Part shown: positions 15,918-24,405 of the stretch, piece by piece
Numbering within the stretch: position 1 is the stretch's first letter
Layout of the letters: the number at the start of each line of letters is the position of its first letter
Assembly: GCA_900170005.1 (NCBI GenBank)
Contig: LT827128.1
Span: forward strand, 620,001-684,000
Source: Gordonibacter massiliensis (ex Traore et al. 2017)
GTDB taxonomy: Bacteria > Actinomycetota > Coriobacteriia > Coriobacteriales > Eggerthellaceae
Direction: 5' to 3'
Length of the DNA: 64,000 nucleotides
The notes under the pieces: generated by a model
The model's database searches: none
The model's input: only the letters and a program-made list of their open reading frames with translations
Told to the model about the DNA's origin: nothing
Translations under genes and position numbers: made by a program

Positions 15918-18629
15918 ATGAGCGAAGAGAAGCGTATCTACGGCCATTGTCGCGCCTGCCATATGAACTGCCCCGCGTACTATACGGTGCGCGACGGGCG
16001 CGTCGTGGACATCGAGGCGGCCTCCATGCAGGAGGGGGGCATAGGCAACCTGTGCCCGCGCGGCTATGCGAGCATGCAGTTCGAGTACAGCCCCACCCGC
16101 CTGCGCTACCCGCTTAAGCGCATGGGCGCTCGCGGCGAAGGCAAGTGGCAGCGCATATCGTGGGACGAGGCCGCAAAGGAGATCGCGGAGAAGATAGACA
16201 ACCTGGTGAAGACCTACGGCGCCGAGACCTTCGTGCTGCCCGGCCGCACCGGGCGCCAGGACATGGGCTGGATCGCGGCCAAGGTCGCCCGCACCATAGG
16301 CACCCCGAACAACTACTACGGCGTGTGCCAGCTGTGCCTGCTGCCGCAGTTCATCGAGGAGGTGCAGTACGGCAACTACTGCGCCCAAAAGGTGGGGTCC
16401 GACCCCAACACGCGCCTTCTCGTGTCCTACGGTCACGAGTTCACCTCGTACGCCGATCCGATCCTGAGCAAGTTCACCACCATGAACATCAACAACGGCA
16501 TGAAGACCGTCGCCCTCGACCCCGTGTGCGGTCCGGTGGCCTCCCATGCCGACGTGTGGCTGCCCATTCGGCCCGGCACCGATCTGGCGTTCAACCTGTG
16601 CCTGATCAACTACCTTATCGAGCACGACGCCTTCGCCGCCGACTTCATGAAGGAGTGGACCAACATGGCCTTCCTCGTGAACCCCGCGACGGGCGCGCTG
16701 CTCACGGAGAAGGACGTCAAGGTCGGCGGCACCGACCAGCGCTACCTGTTCTGGGATGCGAAGGGCGGCTCCCTTGCATGGTGGGACGCCGATGCCGTGC
16801 AATGGGAGGGCGGCAAGAGCGGGCGCGCCCACTATGACCGGTGCGTGAAACGCTGGAACGACAACATCGGCTCGACCGAGCTCTCTCCCGCGCGCCTGCC
16901 CGAGGACGTCGATCCGGCGCTGTTCGGCACCTATTCCGTGACGCTCAAAGACGGCACGACCCTTCAGATGAAGCCGGCTTTCCAGCAGATGGCCGACTAC
17001 GTCAAGGAATGGAGCATCGAGAAGACGGCGGCGATCACCACCATCCCCGCGGACAAGATCGTCGAGGCCTGCGAGCTGATCGCGGCCACCCATCCGGTCG
17101 AGTACTATCAAAGCGCCCAGTACATGGCCACGAACGTGTCCCAGTGGATGCTCTCCATCACCATGCTCAAGTGCATGTCGGGCGACTTCGAGGTCCCCGG
17201 CGGCACGTCGTTCGTGCAATGCTACCCCGTCGAGCCCATGGCCTTCCCCGGGGAGTGGGACATCTCCTACAACGAAGGCCTCGACATCTCCCAGAAGCGC
17301 AAGCGGCTCGGTTACTACGAGCATCCCATTTCCGCCGGTGCGTTCCACGACGAGTTCTGGACCAAGTGGCACCCCCAGCGCCCCGAGAACGCGGACGCGC
17401 TCAACAACGTCCCCGATATGGTGGGCGTGCTGGAGGCGGCCGAGACGGGCGAGCCCTACGAGGTGCACGGCATGATATCCATCAGCTCGAACTGGCTCAT
17501 GCACGACCCGGGCACGCCGCGCTGGCTCAAGCTTCTGAAGGACGAGAGCAAGATCCAGCTGCACGTGGTGGCCGACATGGTCATGACCCCGACCGCCGAG
17601 CTCGCCGACTACGTGCTTCCCGCAGCGTCGTGGATGGAGCGCAACTACCTGGAGTTCGGCACGACGGGCGCCACCCCCTACAAGAACTTCTACCGCAAGG
17701 CCGTCGACCCCATCGGAGAGGCGAAGCAGGATTACGAGCATTGGGCGCTTATCTTCGAGGAACTCGACAAGATCGACCCGAGCTACAACCACGACCAGCC
17801 GCTCAACCCCATGACGTCGCACTACTTCGCCGGCGAGCGCGGGACGCTGTGGGAAACCAAGACGATCGACGAGGAGCGCGACCGCCTCACCCGCCGGTTC
17901 TTCGGCAAGTCGTTCGAGGAATGCCTCGAGGAACGCCGCGTGTTCGCGCCGAACTACGAGCCCGGCGCGGCCGACCATCGCCACCTGGTGGCGGGGAGGT
18001 TCCCCACCGATACGGGCAAGATCAACGCCTTCTCCACGGTGCACCAGCACTTCGGGTTCTCGCCGCTGCCGGTTTGGGATGAGCCGATCGAATCCCCGGT
18101 GAGCCGACCCGATCTGGCCGAGGAGTACCCCCTCGTGCTGTCCACCGGCAAGCGCCAACCGGGTTTCTTCCACTCCGAGTTCCGCCAACTGCCCCTCATG
18201 CGCCAGCTGAGCCCGCAACCCGACGTGCTCATGAACCCCGACACCGCTGCGGAATACGGCGTGAAGCACGGCGACTGGGTGTGGGTCGAGGCTCCCGACG
18301 CCAACGGCCGCGGCGATTTGCGCCGCATCATGGGCCGGGTGAGCACGCGGCTGATGATGCGCCCTGGACAGGTCACGTACAGCCAGCATGCATGGTGGCG
18401 CCCCGAGAAGGGCGTGGAGGAGGATCTTCACGGCGCGTTGGAGTGGAACGCCGAAGTGCTTTGCACCGCTGCCAACGGCTGCCCTGAAACCGGAACGCTC
18501 GGCGTGCGCTCGATGCTGTGCAAGGTGTATCCCTGCTCTCCGGAGGATATCGAGAAGTACCGCCCCCTGATCACCCGCGAAGAACTCGAAGACATGATGC
18601 CCGATTACGGCATCGCAAAGGAGGCCTAG
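15918..18629 (+). CDS. Molybdopterin oxidoreductase, acetylene-hydratase/catechol-dehydroxylase-like, cytoplasmic
   Basis: 903 residues of the DMSO-reductase superfamily. An N-terminal [4Fe-4S] site is formed by Cys11, Cys14, Cys18 and Cys46 (CRACHMNC...LCPRG). There is no Tat signal, so it should act in the cytoplasm. From memory, the segments LCPRGYA, RYPLK, WQRISWDEA and the late MTPTAELADYVLPAASWMERN align with Pelobacter acetylene hydratase, the branch that also holds transhydroxylases and gut catechol dehydroxylases. The metal-ligand region is YGVCQLC (Cys137/Cys140), implying a Cys ligand. The FeS subunit follows after 2 nt. RBS AAAGGAGAAGG. The substrate cannot be read from sequence. 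Confidence 0.88.
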   Translation: MSEEKRIYGHCRACHMNCPAYYTVRDGRVVDIEAASMQEGGIGNLCPRGYASMQFEYSPTRLRYPLKRMGARGEGKWQRISWDEAAKEIAEKIDNLVKTYGAETFVLPGRTGRQDMGWIAAKVARTIGTPNNYYGVCQLCLLPQFIEEVQYGNYCAQKVGSDPNTRLLVSYGHEFTSYADPILSKFTTMNINNGMKTVALDPVCGPVASHADVWLPIRPGTDLAFNLCLINYLIEHDAFAADFMKEWTNMAFLVNPATGALLTEKDVKVGGTDQRYLFWDAKGGSLAWWDADAVQWEGGKSGRAHYDRCVKRWNDNIGSTELSPARLPEDVDPALFGTYSVTLKDGTTLQMKPAFQQMADYVKEWSIEKTAAITTIPADKIVEACELIAATHPVEYYQSAQYMATNVSQWMLSITMLKCMSGDFEVPGGTSFVQCYPVEPMAFPGEWDISYNEGLDISQKRKRLGYYEHPISAGAFHDEFWTKWHPQRPENADALNNVPDMVGVLEAAETGEPYEVHGMISISSNWLMHDPGTPRWLKLLKDESKIQLHVVADMVMTPTAELADYVLPAASWMERNYLEFGTTGATPYKNFYRKAVDPIGEAKQDYEHWALIFEELDKIDPSYNHDQPLNPMTSHYFAGERGTLWETKTIDEERDRLTRRFFGKSFEECLEERRVFAPNYEPGAADHRHLVAGRFPTDTGKINAFSTVHQHFGFSPLPVWDEPIESPVSRPDLAEEYPLVLSTGKRQPGFFHSEFRQLPLMRQLSPQPDVLMNPDTAAEYGVKHGDWVWVEAPDANGRGDLRRIMGRVSTRLMMRPGQVTYSQHAWWRPEKGVEEDLHGALEWNAEVLCTAANGCPETGTLGVRSMLCKVYPCSPEDIEKYRPLITREELEDMMPDYGIAKEA

Positions 18630-18631
18630 CC

Positions 18632-19252
18632 ATGACCCGCATGGGATATGTGTTCAACTGCGACACCTGCCTCGACGTCCGCGGCTGCCAAACAGCCTGC
18701 AAGCTGTACCACGAGACCCCGATGGGCATCTACCACACGGAAACGCAGACGAGCGTCGACCACTCGTCGTACCCGGATGCCAACGAGTACTTCCTGCCGA
18801 TCATCTGCCAGCAATGCGGCAATCCCTCGTGCGTGCCCGCGTGCCCTTCCGGCGCGCTCGAAAAGCTCGACAACGGCATCGTGTCGATTGCGAACCCCGA
18901 AGCCTGCAAGGCATGCGAATCGGGCGCTTGCGAGGAGGCCTGCCCGTACGGCGGCATTCATTTCGACAAGCCGACGGGTAGGGCGTACAAGTGCGACCTT
19001 TGCATCGAACGTCTTGAAAAAGGCCTCAACCCTCGCTGCGTCGACGGGTGCCTGACGCAGTCGCGTTTTTGCGGTGATTTTGACGACCCGAACAGCGTGG
19101 TGTCCCAAGCCGTCTCCAGCTGGGAAGGCTACGTCCACCAGCTCAAGCCCGAGACCGGCAACGAGCCCAACGTGTACTACCTGCTGAGCAAGAAACGCTG
19201 GGACGACATGAACAACCTCGTGACCACCCAGTGGCACAACCCTGCCGAATAA
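18632..19252 (+). CDS. DmsB-like four-cluster ferredoxin subunit
   Basis: 206 residues with four cysteine clusters in DmsB/PhsB order: CDTCLDVRGCQTAC near the N-terminus, CQQCGNPSCVPACP (about 57), CKACESGACEEACP (about 92), then CDLC with a downstream C...C pair. It would carry electrons to or from the molybdopterin subunit encoded 2 nt upstream. No membrane-anchor subunit follows, so the partner donor is probably soluble. ATG 18632 directly follows the previous stop, with AAAGGAGG upstream. Confidence 0.92.
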   Translation: MTRMGYVFNCDTCLDVRGCQTACKLYHETPMGIYHTETQTSVDHSSYPDANEYFLPIICQQCGNPSCVPACPSGALEKLDNGIVSIANPEACKACESGACEEACPYGGIHFDKPTGRAYKCDLCIERLEKGLNPRCVDGCLTQSRFCGDFDDPNSVVSQAVSSWEGYVHQLKPETGNEPNVYYLLSKKRWDDMNNLVTTQWHNPAE

Positions 19253-19266
19253 GGCAACCTCACGAC

Positions 19267-19305
19267 GGCGGGCTCCCGGCTGCAGGCTTGGGTGCCCGCC
19301 CTTTT
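19267..19305 (+). terminator. Terminator-like hairpin between FeS subunit and chaperone genes
   Basis: Stem GGCGGGC (19267-19273) with GCCCGCC (19294-19300), then CTTTT. The T-run is short, so partial read-through into the chaperone gene (19349) is likely, which would set a lower chaperone level. Confidence 0.6.
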
Positions 19306-19348
19306 ACAACTTTCTTTACGAGGGGCAAGAGCACCGAGGGGATGAAAC

Positions 19349-19987
19349 ATGAACGATACGCATAACGGAGAAGAGCTCGCCGCGCAGGCCTCGAGCCTCA
19401 GATGGCTCGCACGGGCGTTTTGGAACGTCCCGGACCAAGCGTGGCTCGATGCCTTCGACGGCGAAGAGCTGCGGGCTGCGGGCGTTTCGACGGATATCGC
19501 TGGTCGGCTTGCCGATGCGATATCAAGCGCAGGCGAAGGCTTCTTGCGGGATGCGGCCGTGGACTACACGTCCCTGTTCGCGAGCAGCGATCTTGCGGCC
19601 CCGCACCCCTACGAGTCGATCTACTTCGGACGCGCGCGCCAGATGATGCAGGGCTGTCGCGACGACGTGCTGCTTTGCTACCAAGCCGCCGGGTTCGACA
19701 GCGCATCGGCAGAGCCGTCGGAGGCCAACGAACCCGAGGATCACCTGAGCTACGAGCTCTGCTTTCTCGCGTATCTGCTCGACTTCGCAGTTTACGCCGA
19801 AAACGTTGAGGAGCGAGATCTTTACCTCGACGAGGCGGGGCGGTTCGCCGAAGAGCATCTCGGAGTATGGCTCGCCTCCTTTGTTTTCGAGGTATCCGAA
19901 CAAGCCGGCACCGAGCTGTACCGAGCGGTTGCGGCGACCCTCGAAGAACTCGTGAGATCCATGGAGGGCTCCCTCGGGCGAAGCTGA
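19349..19987 (+). CDS. TorD/DmsD-like molybdoenzyme assembly chaperone
   Basis: 212 residues, all-helical. Features of the TorD family include YTSLFASSDLAAPHPYESIYFG (the conserved Y..LF......PYESVY element, about residues 72-92) and the later EPEDHLSYELCFLAYLL (E.DH...EL.F). Such chaperones hold the apo-molybdoenzyme until cofactor insertion. Its position after the molybdopterin and FeS subunits supports a dedicated role. ATG 19349 is preceded by GAGGGGATGAAAC. Confidence 0.85.
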   Translation: MNDTHNGEELAAQASSLRWLARAFWNVPDQAWLDAFDGEELRAAGVSTDIAGRLADAISSAGEGFLRDAAVDYTSLFASSDLAAPHPYESIYFGRARQMMQGCRDDVLLCYQAAGFDSASAEPSEANEPEDHLSYELCFLAYLLDFAVYAENVEERDLYLDEAGRFAEEHLGVWLASFVFEVSEQAGTELYRAVAATLEELVRSMEGSLGRS

Positions 19988-20115
19988 GCGGGCTAGCGCG
20001 CCAACCCGCGCACAACTTTGTCGGAAGCGGGCGACAAACTCATTGATCGTTTTCCGGCATGTCGGGCGCGCTTCGTGCTCGCCGTCGTCGCGGACACGAA
20101 GCGCACCCGTGCTGC

Positions 20116-20895
20116 TTAGTCTGCTTGGCTCGCGGCTTCGTCCACGCAGCGCAGGGCGTTCAGGCTGCGCGGGTAGCCGATGTAGGGCAGGCACTGCGAC
20201 ACCACCTTCACGAGGAAGGCGTGGTCGTTGCCCAGCCGCATGTTGGCGGCGGCGTGGCTCGTGAGCTGGGGCTCGCAGCCGCCCTGCGCGGCCAGGAAGC
20301 AGAACGTGATCATCTCGCGCTCGGCCAGCGTGAGGCCGCCGCGCGTGTACCAGTCGCCGAAGCAGTTGCCGGCGAGCCAGCGGTTGACGTGGGCGGCGTC
20401 GCCCTCGCCCGACTTCCAGAAATCGCGCATGCCCTCGCCGAAGATGTCGACCTGCGCCTGGATGCCGGCCTCGAGGCGGGTGTCCGGCGTGGTGCGCGCT
20501 TGGGGCTCGAGCGGCAGCGCCACGCCGCGCTCGGCCAGCACCTCGTTGGTCGTCTTCAGAAACGGCAGGACGCGGCCGGCGCCCAGATAGGCCGTGGCCT
20601 GGTACACGATCTCCTTCGCCTCCACGGGCGTCACGCCCCGTTCGAGCGCGGCGTGCAGGAAGCTGCGGAAGGCGCCCGAGCCCTGGCAGCCCAACAGCGT
20701 GGCGAGGACGGCCATGAGGCGCGTGCGCTCGTCAAGGTCTCCGCCTGCGCCCTCGGTGTTCGGAACCTCGTCGAAGGCGAAGTTGTCGAACCGCTCGACG
20801 AACTCGGGATCGGTTTCCAGAAACGACGACGTGGCGTAACCGGGCGACATCCTCTCGCGGCAGGCGCGGGCGGCGTCGGTGATGGCTGGTTGCAT
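20116..20895 (-). CDS. Carboxymuconolactone decarboxylase (CMD)-family protein, two-domain
   Basis: 259 residues with two AhpD/CMD-type repeats: residues about 55-130 (RTRLMAVLATLLGCQGSGAF...ALERGVTPVEAKEIVYQATAYLG) and about 170-250 (EREMITFCFLAAQGGCEPQLTSHAAANMRLG). The fold covers decarboxylases and peroxidase-like proteins; the substrate is unknown. ATG 20895 has GGAG 6-7 nt upstream. Transcription comes from a MerR-type promoter at 20933-20963, grouping it with the aldo-keto reductases and cupin of this island. Confidence 0.85.
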   Translation of the reverse strand: MQPAITDAARACRERMSPGYATSSFLETDPEFVERFDNFAFDEVPNTEGAGGDLDERTRLMAVLATLLGCQGSGAFRSFLHAALERGVTPVEAKEIVYQATAYLGAGRVLPFLKTTNEVLAERGVALPLEPQARTTPDTRLEAGIQAQVDIFGEGMRDFWKSGEGDAAHVNRWLAGNCFGDWYTRGGLTLAEREMITFCFLAAQGGCEPQLTSHAAANMRLGNDHAFLVKVVSQCLPYIGYPRSLNALRCVDEAASQAD

Positions 20896-20932
20896 GATGT
20901 GCTCCAATCTTTCGCGTATTTGTTACGGTTAC

Positions 20933-20963
20933 AGTTAACACCTTGGAGCATGCTCCAAGTCAA
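20933..20963 (-). promoter_or_regulatory. MerR-type promoter of the CMD gene (19-bp spacer)
   Basis: Minus strand: TTGACT (20963-20958), 19-bp spacer, TTAACT (20938-20933). A perfect 18-bp palindrome CTTGGAGCATGCTCCAAG (20942-20959) fills the spacer. An over-long spacer with a central dyad is the classic target of MerR activators. Confidence 0.8.
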
Positions 20964-21187
20964 GGATATCTTGGAATCTCCTCAAGGTTTTCGCGGGAGC
21001 GCGCGCAATGCGGTTCGCGATCCGCTTCGGCGGCCCTGCCGCTCCCGGCTTCTCTCGAGCAGGCGGCGCGCAGGGCGCTTACGTTCGCCGCGGCTTTCCC
21101 CGCCTGTTTCGCAAAGAAATGCATCAAAGGCATTTCTCATAATGATAATTAAGTATTAGACATATCTTGCCACGCGCTTTATAACTG

Positions 21188-21218
21188 AGGTGCCCCTGAA
21201 CGAGGCACCTTGTTTTTT
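21188..21218 (+). terminator. Intrinsic terminator-like hairpin in the leader of the flavin reductase operon
   Basis: Stem AGGTGCC (21188-21194) with GGCACCT (21204-21210), 9-nt loop, then TGTTTTTT. It lies only about 20 nt before ATG 21239 and no plus-strand gene ends nearby, so it may act as a leader attenuator. No competing antiterminator was identified. Confidence 0.6.
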
Positions 21219-21238
21219 GCGACGAATGGAGAAGGCGG

Positions 21239-21616
21239 ATGTCGAAGGAAGAAGTATGCGCGCGCTACGGGATACCGCCCGAGGTGCTTGACGAGTGCAA
21301 GCGCTGGGGGCTGTGCGACGCCGCGAAGGCGGTGATGGAGGGTTGGCGCTACGACGGTCACGATATGGAGGTGCTCGGCATGGTGCTGACGCTGCATGAC
21401 GTGGGCTTCGCGACCGAGGATGTTGAGAAGTACATGCGCCTCGTTCTGGAAGGTCCGGCCACCCGCGCGGCGCGTTTGCGCATGCTCGACGGGAGGCGCG
21501 ACAAGACGCTCGCCGCGATGCACGAGCTCGAGGACCGTTTGACGAAGATCGACCATCTGAGGTACGAGACGCGCCACGAAGACAGCGGCGCGCAAGCGAA
21601 AGGAAAGATCGCATGA
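21239..21616 (+). CDS. MerR-like HTH protein, atypical
   Basis: 125 residues. EEVCARYGIPPEVLDECKRWGLC and YDGHDMEVLGMVLTLHDVGFATEDVEKYMRLVLEG follow the MerR layout (winged helix then helix spacing), and the C-terminal helix (TLAAMHELEDRLTKIDHLRYET) looks like a MerR dimerisation coil. The usual MerR start (T..vA...gvs..tlRyYe) is degenerate, so this is a distant member. Its last codon overlaps the flavin reductase start (ATGA), indicating translational coupling. It could regulate the operon or the 19-bp-spacer promoters nearby (inference). Confidence 0.7.
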   Translation: MSKEEVCARYGIPPEVLDECKRWGLCDAAKAVMEGWRYDGHDMEVLGMVLTLHDVGFATEDVEKYMRLVLEGPATRAARLRMLDGRRDKTLAAMHELEDRLTKIDHLRYETRHEDSGAQAKGKIA

Positions 21617-22164
21617 AAAAGGATATTGGCTCGGTATTGGCGCTCTACCCCACGCCGGCGGTGGTGGTGGGCGCGATGGTAGACGGCAAGCCCACGTGGA
21701 CGCTCGTGGCGCATGTGGGCGTGATCGGCCACGACCGCATTCTGGTTAGCCTGGCGAAGCCGCACTACATCAACGCGGGCATCAAGGAAACGGGCGCGCT
21801 CTCGGTCAACGTCGTGGACGAGGGCATCCTCGAGCAGGCCGACTGCGCGGGTTGCGTCAGCGGCGCCAAAACCGACAAGTCCGAGCTGTTCGCCTGGAGC
21901 GCCGGAGCTGACGACGCGCCGCTCGCCGACGAGGCGAAGCTGACGATGGAGTGCACGGTGGAGGACGTCTACGACACCAAGAACTTCGACAACTTCATCT
22001 GCTCCATCGGCCATACCTACGCCGACGAAGAGATCCTGGGCGAGAACGGCAAGATCGACTACGACGCGTTCAAGCCGGTGCTCTTCGAGATGCCCGGCTA
22101 CACCTACCTGAAAACCGGCGAGACCATCGCGAAGTGCGCGAGCTTCGGCAAGGCGCGCGCGTAG
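21613..22164 (+). CDS. Flavin reductase-like FMN-binding protein
   Basis: 183 residues with the flavin-reductase-like split barrel: YPTPAVVVGAMVDGKPTWTLVAHVGVIGHDRILVSLAKPHYIN (about 12-54) is the FMN-contact core, and GALSVNVVDEGILEQADCAGCVSGAKTDKSELFAW the following segment. Such proteins bind FMN and reduce small substrates or free flavin with NAD(P)H. Coupled by ATGA overlap to the upstream MerR-like gene and followed by an aldo-keto reductase 45 nt later. Confidence 0.9.
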   Translation: MKKDIGSVLALYPTPAVVVGAMVDGKPTWTLVAHVGVIGHDRILVSLAKPHYINAGIKETGALSVNVVDEGILEQADCAGCVSGAKTDKSELFAWSAGADDAPLADEAKLTMECTVEDVYDTKNFDNFICSIGHTYADEEILGENGKIDYDAFKPVLFEMPGYTYLKTGETIAKCASFGKARA

Positions 22165-22209
22165 GCGAGCAGGGACAACGCAACGAATCGGAAAGCGAGG
22201 AGCAAGATT

Positions 22210-23160
22210 ATGGCAGAAGCGAAATCGGCGCCTATCGCGCTGGGAACATGGTCGTGGGGCACGGGTGCCATAGGTGGCGACCAGGTGTTCGGCAACCATT
22301 TGGAAGAGGCCGACCTGAAGCCCATCTTCGATGCCGGCATGGAGGCCGGCTTGAACCTCTGGGATACCGCCGTGGCCTATGGCCTGGGCGCTTCGGAGCG
22401 GATACTGGGCGCTCTCGCGCAGGCGTACCCCCGCGAGGACGTCGTTTTGTCGACGAAGTTCACGCCCCAGATCGCCGGCGACTCGGCCGATCCCGTGGCG
22501 GACATGTGCGAGGCGAGCCTCGAGCGCTTGGGAACCGACCATATCGACCTGTACTGGGTGCACAACCCTGCCGACGTCGAGCGCTGGACCCCGCTTCTGG
22601 TGTCGCTCGTGAAGAGCGGCAAGGTGGGCCGCGTGGGCGTGTCGAACCACAACCTCGACCAGATCAAGCGCGCCGAGGATATCCTGTCCGCCGAGGGCGT
22701 GCACGTCTCCGCCGTTCAGAACCACTACAGCCTGCTGTACCGCTCGTCGGAGGATGCCGGCATTCTGGACTACTGCCACGAGAACGGCATCGAGTTCTTC
22801 TCTTACATGGTGTTGGAGCAGGGGGCGCTGAGCGGCGCCTACGACACCGAGCATCCGCTTCCCGAAGGCAGCCAGCGCGCCGAGACGTACAACCCGCTGC
22901 TGCCGAAGATCGAGCGGTTGACGGCCGTCATGGTCCAGATCGGCGCGGCGCACGACGCCACGGTGGCGCAGGTGGCCATCGCGTGGGCCATCGCCAAGGA
23001 GACGACGCCCATCATCGGCGTCACGAAGGCCCGCCACATCACCGATGCCGCGCACGCGGCGCAGATCGCGTTGACGCAGGACGAGCTGGCCGTTTTGGAG
23101 CAGGCGGCGGCCGAGACGGGCGTTGACACGCGCGGCTCGTGGGAAAACCCTATGGCTTAA
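22210..23160 (+). CDS. Aldo/keto reductase
   Basis: 316 residues, (beta/alpha)8 AKR fold. The tetrad is visible: Asp and Tyr in LWDTAVAYG, Lys in LSTKFTP, His in YWVHNP. NADPH-contact sequence GVTKARHITDA is near the C-terminus. It reduces aldehydes or ketones with NADPH in the cytosol. It is third in the MerR-like/flavin reductase operon, RBS GAGGAGC. The substrate cannot be assigned. Confidence 0.92.
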   Translation: MAEAKSAPIALGTWSWGTGAIGGDQVFGNHLEEADLKPIFDAGMEAGLNLWDTAVAYGLGASERILGALAQAYPREDVVLSTKFTPQIAGDSADPVADMCEASLERLGTDHIDLYWVHNPADVERWTPLLVSLVKSGKVGRVGVSNHNLDQIKRAEDILSAEGVHVSAVQNHYSLLYRSSEDAGILDYCHENGIEFFSYMVLEQGALSGAYDTEHPLPEGSQRAETYNPLLPKIERLTAVMVQIGAAHDATVAQVAIAWAIAKETTPIIGVTKARHITDAAHAAQIALTQDELAVLEQAAAETGVDTRGSWENPMA

Positions 23161-23220
23161 GGGCGTCAACGCGGGATGAAGCGCGCGGGCTCTGTTGGAG
23201 AACGAGAGGGAGGAATCGAT

Positions 23221-23706
23221 ATGAAGAAGAAGGCGTTGGTGGCGTACTTTTCCGCCAGTGGGACCACGCGGCGGGCGGCGAAGGCTCTTGCCGCGGCGAT
23301 CGGCGCGGACGTGCACGAGATCGTGCCCGCGCAGCCCTACTCGGCGGCCGATCTGGACTGGAACAACCGTGGGAGCCGCAGCTCGGCGGAGATGAACGAC
23401 CCGGCGGCCCGCCCGGAGATAGCGGGCAAGGTGCGCGGCATGGACGGCTACGAGGTGGTGTTCGTGGGCTTTCCCATCTGGTGGTACGTGGCCCCGCGCA
23501 TCGTCGAGACGTTCCTGGAGAGCTACGACTTCTCGGGCAAGACGGTGGTGCCGTTCGCCACGTCGGGCGGCAGCGGCATGGGCGGCACCGAGGCCGTCCT
23601 GAAGAAGTGCTGTTCCGCCCAGACCGCGTGGCTGCCGGGCAAGATGCTGAACGGCCGGCAGTCCGACAAGGTCCTGCGCACGTGGGTCGAGGGGCTGGGG
23701 CTGTAG
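23221..23706 (+). CDS. Cytosolic flavodoxin
   Basis: 161 residues. The phosphate loop FSASGTTRRAAKALA is at the N-terminus (about residue 9), the first flavin-side loop near IWWYVAPRIVETFLESYDFSGK and the GGSGMGG loop near residue 120. There is no signal sequence. It begins 60 nt after the aldo-keto reductase with GAGGGAGG upstream. It should shuttle electrons between reductases of this island. It is a paralogue of the exported flavodoxin domains at 24406 and 25089. Confidence 0.9.
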   Translation: MKKKALVAYFSASGTTRRAAKALAAAIGADVHEIVPAQPYSAADLDWNNRGSRSSAEMNDPAARPEIAGKVRGMDGYEVVFVGFPIWWYVAPRIVETFLESYDFSGKTVVPFATSGGSGMGGTEAVLKKCCSAQTAWLPGKMLNGRQSDKVLRTWVEGLGL

Positions 23707-23736
23707 GCGCGCCCCTCGGCGGCGTGTCGTCGGCCG

Positions 23737-24189
23737 TTAGTATCGGTTGACGCCGCAGCGCTTCTTGATCTCGCGGATGTCGGGCGGCATGTCCTCAGGG
23801 TCCATCGAATGCGGCACCTCGGTGGTTCCCGCTTCGAGGGCCTTGTCGTAGAACCAGCACTTGTACGTGATGAAATCGAGCGTCTGTTGCAGCTCGGCCA
23901 TCTGCCGCTCGACCGCTTCGCGCCGGGCGTAGATGAGCTCGCGGCGCTCCTCGATGGTGGAGTCGCCCTGCAGGTAGAGGTCGACGTAGCGTTTGATCTC
24001 CTTGATGGGCAGGCCGGACGTCTTGAGGCGCTCGATGAAGTGCACCCATTCGAAGTCGTCTTCGGTGAACATGCGGATGCCGCCGTTGCTGCGGGTCACA
24101 TGGGGGAGCAGGCCCTCTTTGTCGTAGTAGCGCAGCGCCGAGGCGGGAATGCCCAGCTCCTTCGCCGCGTCGCCGATGGTGTAGAGCAT
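23737..24189 (-). CDS. MerR-family transcriptional regulator
   Basis: 150 residues. The MerR HTH is complete (MLYTIGDAAKELGIPASALRYYDKEGLLPHVTRSNGGIRMFTEDDFEWVHFIERLK), followed by a long coiled helix (TIEERRELIYARREAVERQMAELQQTLDFITYKCWFYDKAL) and a short tail with CGVNRY. The HTH and YKCWFYDKA signature match regulators of aldo-keto reductase and flavodoxin genes in gut anaerobes (recollection). It is divergent from the exported flavodoxin operon, whose promoter has a 19-bp spacer. It is the likely activator of that promoter and perhaps of the four related ones. Confidence 0.92.
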   Translation of the reverse strand: MLYTIGDAAKELGIPASALRYYDKEGLLPHVTRSNGGIRMFTEDDFEWVHFIERLKTSGLPIKEIKRYVDLYLQGDSTIEERRELIYARREAVERQMAELQQTLDFITYKCWFYDKALEAGTTEVPHSMDPEDMPPDIREIKKRCGVNRY

Positions 24190-24227
24190 GTCGTCCTTCT
24201 TTCGCGGAGTGTTCACCGTTTTTCCAT

Positions 24228-24258
24228 TTGACTTAAAGCGAGCTTTAAGTATTAGTAT
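24228..24258 (+). promoter_or_regulatory. MerR-type promoter of the exported flavodoxin operon
   Basis: TTGACT (24228-24233), 19-bp spacer, TAGTAT (24253-24258). The perfect dyad ACTTAAAGC-GA-GCTTTAAGT (24231-24250) sits in the spacer. It lies about 40 nt upstream of the divergent merR start. The leader to ATG 24406 is about 140 nt. Confidence 0.8.
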
Positions 24259-24405
24259 CGAACTTGAGGTGCATGCGGGATCATACCAGTGCCGAAGCCC
24301 CTTGTCCACTGCCTGCAATGCTCGGTGGAAAGGCTGCGGCGATCGAACCCGGCCTGAACCCGACCGGCCCGAAATCGTGAAATTCGAATCGACAGGAGTA
24401 GTTCC

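Larger units (their letters stand above)
20896..21238. other. Intergenic region between the CMD gene and the flavin reductase operon
   Basis: Holds the MerR-type promoter of the CMD gene on the left and, on the right, a hairpin GAAATGC/GCATTTC (21116-21136), an AT-rich promoter-like stretch (CATAAT at 21138-21143, TATTAG at 21154-21159) and an intrinsic-terminator-like hairpin just before the MerR-like gene. No gene was recognised. Confidence 0.6.

Noticed and set aside
15744-18431. An 895-codon minus-strand open frame over the molybdopterin enzyme gene
   Set aside because: Complement of a gene with complete family motifs; the frame product has no recognisable domain.
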